A stretch of 64,000 bases of DNA. It comes from Hansfordia pulvinata (taxonomy: Eukaryota > Ascomycota > Sordariomycetes > Xylariales). Under the pieces are notes generated by a model, which saw only the letters and a list, made by a program, of their open reading frames with translations, ran no database searches and was not told the DNA's origin. Both the position numbers and the translations under genes were made by a program. This document shows positions 24,661 through 35,238 of this stretch, piece by piece. Positions within the stretch are counted from its first letter, which is position 1; the number at the start of each line of letters is the position of its first letter. The stretch spans positions 1-64,000 of the forward strand of contig BJKQ01000030.1 of the NCBI GenBank assembly GCA_006538405.1, written 5' to 3'.

Positions 24661-25266
24661 GATAAGTCGAGGCCGATTATATTTTAATTAATAACACTTA
24701 AAACACTTAACGCTTAAGCGTCCTTAACGGCTTAAAACTCCGCTTATTTTAAAACCTTAAGCTTATTTAAAGTGGAAATCTTACGAGCTGTTAAAGCGCT
24801 TTTATAAGATTTTAACGATGCCTGTTATTAACGAAGACGTTAAAGCTTCGATATTGCTTTATTAAGCTATTAATACGTAGCTAATAAACGTTCTTCGGCT
24901 TTAAACTCCTTTAATTAAAGGCGGTCGTCTTCCTTAAAAATACGGTTTAACATAAAAGCTATTTAAATGCTATTATAAAATCGGTTAACCGCGATGCATT
25001 ATTTATAACGATCGCTTTAAGAAAACATTATACGATAATAAAGGTTATTAAAATAATAATAAGAATAAAGCATAATATCGACTCCGAAACGCGAAATAAA
25101 GGCAATTAAAATTTACACTCTTTATTTATGTTACGCTATCGCGATTTTTAAACACGTAACGATATGGTCAATAAAATAAAGAAAAAAGGATAAAGGAACA
25201 CGAAGGCCACGCTTATATCGGGGCCTACTTACTTTTTTATATTAATTAATTAAAGATAAATAACTT

Positions 25267-25277
25267 AAAAAAAGGGG
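25267..25277 (+). promoter_or_regulatory. polypurine tract of the chromovirus
   Basis: An 11-base all-purine run (seven A, four G) ends five bases before the 3' LTR, the usual place for the plus-strand primer. Confidence 0.65.
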
Positions 25278-25282
25278 TATAA

Positions 25283-25799
25283 TATTACGAACCCGATTAT
25301 TAAGCCGGTAAGACGGGTTATATTAATATAAATAAAAGACCTATAAATTAATGGTCGTATAAGGCTATATTAACTTAATTATATACGTAAGAAATATAAA
25401 TCACCGGTATAAGGTCACGTAACATAATCACTTATTAAAATAAGAAGATCACGGTAAGCCACTCGAGATCACGATAAGCCATTAAAGGATCACGGTAATT
25501 TAATATAAAAATATCGTGAGCCGTTACGGTATCATAAAGGGAATAAAGGACATATAGGGATAGAAGGTTTCTTATATATTTAATCATTCATTACCTTAAT
25601 AATCAATTTAAGCATTTAAGTCATTCTTAAATAAGAGTAACCTCTTAACGACAGTCTACCACTTGTTCAGTACTTCAATTACTTATTATTAGTTAATTGC
25701 TTAGTGTCTACCGACAGACGACCTTTCGAGTGTTCTTTTCAGAACATAAAACCCTAAACCAACTCTATATTTTTCTTTAAAAGAATCCAGGTCGTTACA
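25283..25799 (+). repeat. 3' LTR of the chromovirus
   Basis: Same length as the 5' LTR. The right half keeps many C and G positions that are T or A in the 5' copy, so it is the better template for the ancestral LTR end. Confidence 0.95.
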
Positions 25800-25804
25800 C
25801 GAGC
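25800..25804. repeat. target-site duplication (right copy) of the LTR retrotransposon
   Basis: CGAGC follows the 3' LTR and matches the left copy exactly. Confidence 0.85.
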
Positions 25805-26031
25805 GTGCTATTACAGGTTAAAGCACCGTGGCTATTTTTAAAAACTGCTTAAATCGTATTAATTAACGTAAAAGTCGAGTTAATAAGGCTTTATATAAAG
25901 GCAATTTATATATTAAGAAAAGTATACACGTATAAAAACGGGGTTTAAGCTTAAGCTTTAAAATAAAACATATTTTAAGAAATCGGATATAAACCTAAAA
26001 AGTACATTATACTTTAAAATCAGTTTAATAT
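25805..26031. other. AT-rich spacer
   Basis: Short flank between the chromovirus and the first hAT-type element. Its last eight bases are that element's target duplication. Confidence 0.5.
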
Positions 26032-26576
26032 CAGGGTTAGTAATATGAATCATGAATCTTAAGTTGACTTATAAGTAACTCACGTGAATCACTCTGAATC
26101 AGTGATTTTACTGATTCATATAAATCTGAATCAGTAAAGTGAGTAACTCACGTGAATTTAAGTTACTTTAAATCAGCTTCCTGATTTATGTGAGTTACTT
26201 TAAGTTATTTATAAGTTGATTCACGGATTTAAAAAAAGCAATTTTAAGTATAAAAGCAGTATAAAAGGTATAAAAAAGGACGTATTTAAAATAATATATT
26301 ATATAAATAATTAAAGTTAATTAAAAGAATTTAAATTTTAAGTTTAAAATAAATATGTAAGTAAATTAAAAATAATTATATAATTTAAAGTTAATTTAAG
26401 TTTAAATTAAGCTTATAATTAATTAATATATTAATTAAAATTAAATAATATAAATTAATAAGTTAATTCATAAGTAACTTAAATTCACGTAAGTTATTTT
26501 AAATTAATTAAGTGAGTAACTTATATAAATCCGGATTCATATGAATCGGATTCGAGTTAACTTATTATTAACCTTG
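26032..26576 (+). mobile_element. hAT-type non-autonomous element A (545 bp)
   Basis: It starts CAGGGTTAG and ends TTAACCTTG (terminal inverted repeat, one C-to-T change). It is flanked by a perfect 8-bp target duplication TTTAATAT (26,024-26,031 and 26,577-26,584). About 200 bp at the left and 110 bp at the right carry repeated short palindromes (ACTCACGTGAATC-, GATTCATATGAATC- and GAATCCGGATTC-like words); the middle is plain AT-rich. It has no coding capacity. The same orientation and ends as the 5.2-kb transposase-bearing element at 42,292 indicate that element's family supplied the transposase. Confidence 0.92.
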
Positions 26577-29188
26577 TTTAATATTATAATATAAGTCGTA
26601 TTTAAGTTAATCAGCCTTAATAAATTATTAATTTTAATTAAAGGATTATATATTAAGTAAAGGTTATAGTTTAAAAAGTTGTATTTCATTCATTAATAAG
26701 TAATATTAGAGTTTTATCGAAAGCAAAGAACATTATATTTATATTTTAAAAAGTAAGTCTTTAAAAGTTAAAAGCTGGATTGTTTATAATTTATTTTAAG
26801 ACAACGTGATAACCTATACATTAATATATTAATACTACAGTTATATAAAGTCTTTAATAGCTTAAAATGTTTATTTATATATACGAAAGATAACTTAAAA
26901 ACGTGTTGAAACTTATAAAATGAATAGTAATATACTTTAAAAACTTATTAAGCTTAAAAAGCCAAATGGAATTATAAATAATATTATATAATATTATTAT
27001 ATATAGATACTTTTCTTTACTTTTATTTTAAAAGTTTATTTATATTAAATCATATTTTAATTTCAAGTTTATATTATAAATCATAGGTGATAAACGAATA
27101 AAGTGATCTTTTTTTAAAAAAAATCTCACTTTAAGTATACATATGAATTATAGTTTAAAATCTATTAAGATATTAATTATTATTCTTGAAGAAATTTAAG
27201 TTATATAATATTATTATGAGGCTTTAATTTATAGCTTTATTGAATTTGAAAACAACATATAATAAAAAGTGAAAGCTTATCGTTAAATAAAAACTGACGT
27301 TTTTATAGGAATTGGATTTATATTAACGAAGTTAAAGCCTTTCGAATTTCTGAAAAGACATAATGAAAGCGTAAAGAATAAAAAGTGATTAAATAAGGTT
27401 TAATATATAAAAGTAATAAAAGGGAAAGCTGTTTAAAAAAAGAAACCAAAGTGTATTAACCACTATAAGCTTAAGTATTAAGAGAGATTAAATTATAATT
27501 ATTATATAAGTACGTATTAAAAAAAGAAATCAAACTTATTCTTATATTATGAATGTTTAGTTTAAATATAAAGTCAATTATAACGTAAAAACAGTTTAAC
27601 TAACGAAGTATATTACTTATTTTCAAGTTTTAAAGCTGGTTACAACTTATATGTATTCTATTTTTTACTTGAAATCTTAATTGAATAATTATAATATAAA
27701 GTTAAATTGTATTATTCAATGTTTTTAAAAACTTAATAAGCCTTTATAAAAAGTGATATATGTAACACTTTAACTTTATATTATATTATATTTTTCTTTA
27801 TGTTTATAGAGTAATCATATGATATTTGTATTATAAATAAGCTTGAATTGGTTTTTTGATGAATTACTTAAGAGTGTTAAGTAGAACAGCTTTAAAAGTA
27901 ATTATAAAAGAAGTACTCGAAGTTTTACATTACTATATACTATTATAAAAAATCAAAAAATCTTTATCTGTAAAATTAAGATTAAAGGGGTATGTACTCT
28001 TTCTTTCAATAAAGTAAAGAAATTCTAAAAGACCAGCTAAGAACAATTATGCGTAAAACTATATATATACATTTCTAAGAGTTTAAATTAATACCTTTAA
28101 TGAATTATAAGTTTAACAGTAGTTTAAACTAATAACTTATACTGATTACTTTTAATCCGTAATCTTCATTGCCGTATATTAATAATTATTATGAGTAAGC
28201 TTAATTTCACGTTAAATTGAAATTAAAGCTTAAAAGTTTTAAGTTAGTTTTCATATAATTAAAGTAACTTTTTATAAATTTATAATATTAATAGGTTTAA
28301 TAAGTTCTTGGATTCCTGAAACGTAAGCTATTAATGAAATATGAACCATTTTAATTTAAGTTCAAGTTAGATTCTTTACTTTTAACATTGCTTAAAAGTA
28401 CGAAATCTTTTAATCTCATTTACGCACATTTGTTATATAAATATAATTTAATGATATATGTATATAAAGTATTAATTTACTTATAAGGATACAATAACTT
28501 TTTAAAATAAACGTTAATATAATTAAGTTAAAATATGAGAATGCTCGAATGTCTTATATAAGTTAAATAGTAATTCTTTTTAAGTTTTATAAATTACCCG
28601 AATCACTTTTATGTTCAGTATATATGAAATTTATAGCTATAAGCTTTTACTCAGCTTATTAATAACTTATATAAATCACTTTATATTAAGTTAAAGCAAG
28701 ATTGTTACTTAATTATAGCTTTTATAACGTAAGAAGAAATATTTATATAAATAGAAAAGAATGGTGAAAGCTTCTCGCGTTTATGTACTATTTTTATAAG
28801 TCTTTTTTTTTCTTATAATCATTTAAGGCTTTAATATAAATCATTGATAGTACTCGTAGACTTTTCAAAACTAAGTTAAATTTAGTCATAAAGTAAGCAT
28901 CTTAAATATACGTTTAGTATTTAAAAAATATTGCTTTTTATTTTTAGTTTTTCTTATGATAATCGTATTATACATATGGTACATAAGCTGGTGATAAAAG
29001 CAGCTATTTAATTAGTATTTAAAGATTTAGCTTGATTAAACTAATTATAAGTTCATTTTATTAAGTTTAATTTAATAGCTCTTACGGGTTATTCGTTAAC
29101 GACGTGATTATATATACCGTAAGTGCTTTTTATTGGCTTTAATAGCTTATAAAACAAGTTTTATTTATTAAAATATTACTTATAAACA
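26577..29188. other. AT-rich DNA without gene
   Basis: About 2.6 kb, very AT-rich. Unlike the chromovirus it still has appreciable TpG and CpA. No coding frame, terminal repeat or known motif is recognised. Confidence 0.5.
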
Positions 29189-29751
29189 GGGTTAATAATG
29201 TGAATCATAAGTTTTAAGTTAACTCATAAGTGACTCACGTGAGTTACTCTGAATTAGTGATTTTACTAACTCACGTGAGTTAACTCATATGAATCTTAAG
29301 TTACTTTAAATCAGGCTATTAACTTATATAAGTTACTTTAAGTTACTTATAAGTTAACTTACGGATTCACTTATTTAATTTCAATTAAAATAATAATTAG
29401 TATTAAGCTTAATTTTAACTTATATTGATTCTTTAAATTATTATTAACTTAAAAATACTTTAATTTTAAATATAAACTTAAATTTAAATTTTATATAAAT
29501 AATTTTAATAAATAATTATTGTTATAATAACATATTATTTTAAAAACGGTTCTTTTTATGCTTTTATACTGCTTTTATACATAAATATGCATTTTCTAAA
29601 TCCGTGAGTTAACTTATAAGTAACTTAAACTCACATGAGTTACTTTAAATCAAAAGGATAAGTAACTCACGTGAGTTAACTCACATGAATCTGAATTAAA
29701 CGAGTGAGTAACTCACGTGAGTTAACTCGAGTTAACTCAATACTAACCCTG
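29189..29751 (-). mobile_element. hAT-type non-autonomous element B (563 bp)
   Basis: Ends CAGGGTTAATA and ACTAACCCTG are intact inverted repeats. Subterminal palindrome arrays with several ACTCACGTGAGT-like motifs lie at both ends. The internal stretch around 29,520-29,590 matches the inner segments of elements A, F, G, H and K, placing it in the same short subfamily; I assign the strand from that segment, so it is tentative. I do not see a convincing 8-bp target duplication, so the flanks may have rearranged. Confidence 0.85.
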
Positions 29752-31900
29752 ATTAAAACGCACGTATAATGCTTTAATAAATCAAATATATAACTTTCAT
29801 GCTTTTATTTACAGCTTTAAGTGAGAATATTTTCTTAACTACGTTCATTAAGTTTATATAGTTAAGAAGCTTAAATTAAACGAGAAAAATCAAGTAAGTT
29901 AAAAGTAGAAAGTAAAATCTGTTTATTAAGATTAAGTTAATAATTGCTTTTTATATTATTAAATTTTAAAATTGCTTTTAAGGTGAGAATAATCATTTTT
30001 TTATAAGCTTTTTAACTTAGCTTTCATAATAAAACACTTACATACTATTTTACTTCTTATATATTTAAACTTAATTATATATTTAATATACATTTATCAT
30101 CGTAGCGTATTAAACTCTTACATCGTGTTTGTTTTATACCTTATCACTTATTGATTTAAGATTAAACTTATTAAAGTTAATAAAAACGTAAACTTATGAA
30201 AGTTTTGAAAATAAAAAATGTATAACTATATTTACTTTCGATAATAACCTTACCGTAATTTTAAATAAACATTATCAATATATTAAGATAAAAAGAACTC
30301 TTTAAAGTGAATTTAAATGAGTTATGTTATAGATGTACTAATATATAGTAAGTATAAACATATAGATTTCACAGTTTACATTATGTCTCGTGAATTATTG
30401 AAACTTTTAATAATCTTTTAATAATTCTTATAAATAGAACTTATTTTTCAAAAAAGTGTGAATATTTATATTTTATATATAATAAGAGTATAATTAATAG
30501 ATAAGTACGCTGTGTTCTTTTTTTAAAAGCTTGATTAAGATAAAGTTTTTAATATATTTATTATTTTTAGTTTTTAACGTTTTAATATTATATGTTAATC
30601 TTCATGTAATCCTATACATTTACTAATATAAAGGTGAATCTTTAGAAAATACTTTCTTAATCGGAGGAAAGCTTTTAAAAACCTTAATCACGAGTAAACC
30701 TGCTGAAGTGATAGAAATAAGACTTAAAGTATTTCTTTAAGTCTTACCATGATTAACTTTATATAAGTAAGTGAAAACCCCTATTTAATAAAAGTCATTT
30801 TACTTTATATAAAATCACTTAAATACTTCTCGTTCTTTTTTTAAAATCTTTCATATTAAAAGAAGGAAAAAACTTAGAACCATTGTCGCGTTAGTGAAAA
30901 TATCTTAAAATAGATATAAAATCTCAAAAACTGAATAGACTTATAATACGATATACTTTATGTAATAATATGTAAAATACGTATGAAACTATTATAAATA
31001 CCGCAAAACTCTTAAGTATATATAAAAAAGACAATTTTTAACTTAATTAAACACTTAAATTAAGGGGTTAAAGTTTTTGAATTATTTTCAAGTTTTTTTA
31101 AAAGCGTATACAGTGTAAGCAAAGAAACGAAGCAAACCGGTTTCTTATATAATAAGAATTAAAAACAGGTTGTTTTTACTTCAGTATATATGATATTATA
31201 AAGCACTTTTAAAACGTTAAGCTTAATAAGATTATATAGTCTTTAAAAATAACTTATACATATATCGTATAAATTGCTTTTAATTAATTTTTTACTCAAA
31301 TGCTATATTAAACGTTACTCTTATTTAAATTAAAAGCGTTATAACTTGTTTTATAATAAAGCTCGCATTTCCTTTAAACCGTTGTTTTAAGTCGGTTTTA
31401 CCCTATTATAAGCTTAAGTTTACTATTCCGTAAACTATAACTGATATACGTTGCAAATGTAAATTATACGACTTTTAATTATTATAATGTTATGTTTCTC
31501 TTTATCTTAACAAGATTATTATTAAAACTTAATTTAATTAAAAACCAATTAGATGTTTTATTTCTTAAAGTATACAAGTTCTTTGTAATAATTAAATTGA
31601 AGTCAATAAGTTTAAGAAAACCTAGTAAAATTAAGTACTTTACTTTTATTAATCCTTTACAATATATGTGTACTTAACATTTTAAAGTACATTAATTAAA
31701 CTTTTAAGAAACAAGTTATTAAGGTAATCTTTAAAATCAGCTTTTTATAGCTTTAATAACTCCCAGAACTTTCTTCATTGTTTTTAAAAATCTTTCAAAA
31801 ATAAATCTAACATCTTCAATTTTAAACTAAAATGTTATCTTCTTATTATAACTTTTAATCTAATTTAAAATATGTTAAAGAGATAAATCAAGTTCATAAT
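29752..31900. other. AT-rich DNA without gene
   Basis: About 2.1 kb with no conserved structure. The open frame at 31,492-31,677 is Ile/Leu/Lys-rich and reflects composition only. Confidence 0.5.
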
Positions 31901-32951
31901 CAGGGTTAATAATGAGTTAACTCGACTCCGATTCATGTGAATCCAAATTCACGTGAGTTAGTCACCCCTTTAATTCAGATTCATATGAATCAGATTCACG
32001 TGAATCCGGATTCATATAAATCAGATTCACATAAGTCCGGATTTATATGAGTTACTTATCTTATTAATTTAAAGTAACTTACGTGAATCTAAGCTATTTA
32101 TAAGTTAACTCACGGATTTAAATATAATTAATAATATTAATTATTAATTATTAAAAACCGTAATATAGATTTATTTTAATAATAAAATAATGGCTAAGTT
32201 AAAGTATATAATATTATATAAGATTCACTCTTTAATTAATTTTAACTTGATTTATTAAATTAAATATTAATACGTCTTACTTAACTTAACTTATATTACT
32301 TAACTTTATTCGTTTTATTTAATATAGTTTCTTTTACTTATTATAACTCGTTTCACTTAATATAATTTAATTTATTTAACTTATTTATTTAACTTAAATT
32401 ATCTTAATTTACTTAATATAAATCGGTTTACTTGATATGATTAATCTTACTTAAGTTACTTCGTTTTACTTTACTTACTTCGTTATACTTAATTAATTCA
32501 TTTTACTTAAGTTAATTCGTTTTATTTAATATAAGTCGTTAAACTTAATATAATTCGTTTTACTTAATATAACATAATTTACTTATTATAATTTATTTTA
32601 TTTAAGTTAGATATTAATATATTTAATATAATATATTCTTATTAATATAATTTATTTTACTTAATATAATTAATTTCAATTAATATAAAGTTTAAAATTT
32701 TTTCATTAAATCAGAAATCTTAAAGCCGTGAGTTAACTCATGAATAACTTGAAGTAACTCACATGAATCAGTAAGCTGATTCAGAGTAACTTAAATTCAC
32801 GTGAGTTACTCATTTACTGATTCAGATTTATATGAGTTACTCACTTTACTGATTCAGATTCACGTGAATCAGTAATATCACTGATTTAAAGTAACTTACG
32901 TGAGTTACTTATGAATTAACTTAAGATTCATGATTCATATTACTAACCTTA
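31901..32951 (-). mobile_element. hAT-type non-autonomous element C (1,051 bp), deletion derivative of the 42-kb element
   Basis: Left end CAGGGTTAATA, right end ACTAACCTTA (last G changed to A). The 8-bp target duplication is TTCATAAT (31,893-31,900) versus TTTATAAT (32,952-32,959), one C-to-T difference in CpA context. Palindrome arrays lie at both ends. Next to the right array it carries the same degenerate satellite (TTCGTTTTACTTAATATAA words) that lies in inverse orientation beside the left array of the 5.2-kb element. It therefore looks like a directly deleted copy of that element, inserted the other way round. Confidence 0.92.
32265..32690. repeat. degenerate satellite inside element C
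   Basis: Imperfect head-to-tail words of about 20 bp (TTCGTTTTACTTAATATAA-like). The same block occurs inverted at about 42,590-42,945. Confidence 0.75.
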
Positions 32952-34708
32952 TTTATAATCAATAATTATATAAATAATCTTATAAAATACGTATTAATAT
33001 TGTTTATAATCAGTACTTATATAAGTAAATAAAGCTAATAATAAAGAACCTAAAAATAATTTACCGAATCGATTTTACATTCTTGTATTACTTAAGTCTT
33101 AAAGAAGTTGAAAACCGCTTTTTAAGCGAGATTAATTTACTATAAAAAAACTTAATAATAAAATTAGCTTAAATAAGCTTAATATAAAGAGAAATAATTA
33201 ATATATTAATTTCAGTTAATTTAATGTTTTAATCCATTGGTGAAGCTAATATTGATTAAATGACTTTTATTTATCTTTTTTTAATATAACTTTCTTTAAA
33301 TAAAACTTTAATAAAACGATTAAAACTACCACTTTATAAAAAGAAGATTTCTTTATAGGTATAAGTATGGTTTACCTTAATATAATAAAGCTCATATTAA
33401 TAAAGAAAGTTTATATAACTTAAAATAATAAGATTACTTAATTAAGGTAAAATAGTCTTATTTATTAATAAGGTTAATAATAATTTAACTTACGTGAGTT
33501 AAACTTAAATACGTTACTTACTTTTTTAACTTAAAATTGTTATTTTATGATTATCTTTTTTAAGAAAAACGATTAAGTTTAAAATCCCGAATCCGCGAGT
33601 TAACTTATAATAACTGATAATAACTTAAATAAATTAATAGCTTAATTTAAAGTAACTTAAGATCGTGTAAATAAGTAACATTATTTATTTAAAGTACTTT
33701 ACGTAAGCTATTAATAAGTTAACTTAAGATACACAATTATAGTATTGATCTTCTTTAACTATTTTTAAAAAGTTTTTTTATACGTATTCATATCTTTATA
33801 TAGCTTAATATAAAGTAATATAAGCAAGGTATTAAAAAAGTATATAATAATATTATTAAATTTTATAGTTACATTACATATTTAAGGTTTTAATATTTAA
33901 AGTCACGTTATAAGTATGTTTGAAATCTTAAAGAAGCATGATAAAGATGTGAAGATCTTAAAAGTTAACATCTTTAAGTTCGTAAGTTAACTCACGAGCG
34001 GTTAAGATTATAAATTATGAGTTTTTAATGAACTTATAAGAAACTCACGTGATTACTTCTAATCAGTGTTTTATCAATCAGTATAAATTTTTAACTTACG
34101 GGACTTAACTTAGGCTTTAAATATACTTTAAATAAAGTTATTATCGTAGAATAGTCACTTTAAGCTGATAATAAGCAGAGTTAATAATATAAGTCTTAAA
34201 TCTTAGGTTAACTTACGAGTTACTTACGTGAGTCCGAGTTTATATTAGTCCAGACTTATATAATTTAAGTTAAATTAAATTATTATTAACTTTATTTATA
34301 TAATTATGATTTAATCTCAGTATACAAAATTTGAGATTAAACACTTTCTCTTAAGATAACACGTGTAATATAAGACTTTTAAGTATCATTTATTCTTTTC
34401 ATATGTATTATTATCTTAATAAGGTGGATTTTCTTTTTTAATTATTAAATAAACATAAATACGTGAAAGATAAAAAACGGGTTAATTATAATAAAGAAGT
34501 AAAATGTGACTTAATATTAAGCACGTAAACAATACCAATAATTACTATATCTTTATAAAAATCAAAAATACAATTCCGTGAGTGAAGCTATAAGTAACGT
34601 AAATTTACGTAAGTGACTTTTAAATTAAAAAATGTTTCACGTATATAAATCCGTATTCACGTGAGTTATTTTATATGAATCTCAATATTTTAAGTGCATA
34701 GCTCACGT
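32952..34708. other. AT-rich DNA with eroded hAT-type element fragments
   Basis: Eroded relatives of the CAGGGTTA family are recognisable at about 33,469-33,752 (short copy, ends mutated), 33,985-34,110 (partial array), 34,176-34,294 (starts CAGAGTTAATA, ends TTAACTTTA) and 34,575-34,708 (right-hand array abutting element F). Target duplications are not readable for these. The rest is plain AT-rich sequence. Confidence 0.6.
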
Positions 34709-35238
34709 CAGGGTTAGTATTGTGAATCATGAGTTTTAAGTTAACTCATAAGTAACTCACGTGAGTTACTTTGAATCAGTGATTTTACTGATTCACGTGA
34801 GTTAATAACTCATGTGAGTTAACTTACGTGAATCGTGAGCTACTTTAAGTTACTTATGATTTAACTCACGGATTTAAAATAAGCAAATTTTAAGTATAAA
34901 AGGTATAAACCTGTATAAAAAGTATAAAAAAGATGTTTTTTTAAAAATAATACATGATTAAAAATATAAATAAATAAAGTTAATTAATTAAATTTGAATT
35001 TAAAGATTAAATAATTATTTAAGTTACATTTATATTATTCATATTACTTATAATTAATATAAATTAAAATTAAGCTTAACATTAATTATTATGTTGATTA
35101 AAATAAATTACCGTGAATCCGTGAGTTAACTCATAAGTAACTCAGATTCATATAAGTTACTTTCAATCAGTAAGATAAGTAACTCACGTGAGTTATAACT
35201 CACGTAAGTTAACTCGTGTCAACTCATTACTAACCCTG
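34709..35238 (+). mobile_element. hAT-type non-autonomous element F (530 bp)
   Basis: Unmutated ends CAGGGTTAGTA and ACTAACCCTG, with dense ACTCACGTGAGT and GATTCACGTGAGT motifs near both ends and an AT-rich middle containing the short-subfamily inner segment (about 34,875-34,950). It directly abuts a partial array of another copy on its left, so it may have inserted into an older element. No clear 8-bp duplication is visible. Confidence 0.88.

Larger units (their letters stand above)
17926..25799 (+). mobile_element. full-length Ty3/gypsy chromovirus, RIP-inactivated (7,874 bp)
   Basis: Two 517-bp direct repeats (17,926-18,442 and 25,283-25,799) bracket an internal region of about 6.8 kb, and the 5-bp sequence CGAGC is duplicated exactly on both sides. 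The ends are TG...TA and TA...CA, both explained by RIP of an original TG...CA. Plus-strand translation through stops gives, in order, a gag zinc knuckle, reverse transcriptase, RNase H, integrase with conserved core blocks, and a chromodomain, which is the Ty3/gypsy chromovirus order. A purine run (25,267-25,277) sits just before the 3' LTR. CpA and TpG are strongly depleted inside. Stops occur every few dozen codons, so the element is dead. The chromodomain suggests its ancestor targeted heterochromatin (family knowledge). Confidence 0.95.

Noticed and set aside
29181..29759. 8-bp target duplication for element B
   Set aside because: Flanking octamers do not match even allowing transitions, so no duplication is claimed.
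31492..31677. 61-codon open frame in AT-rich DNA
   Set aside because: Chance frame; low-complexity Leu/Lys/Ile content.
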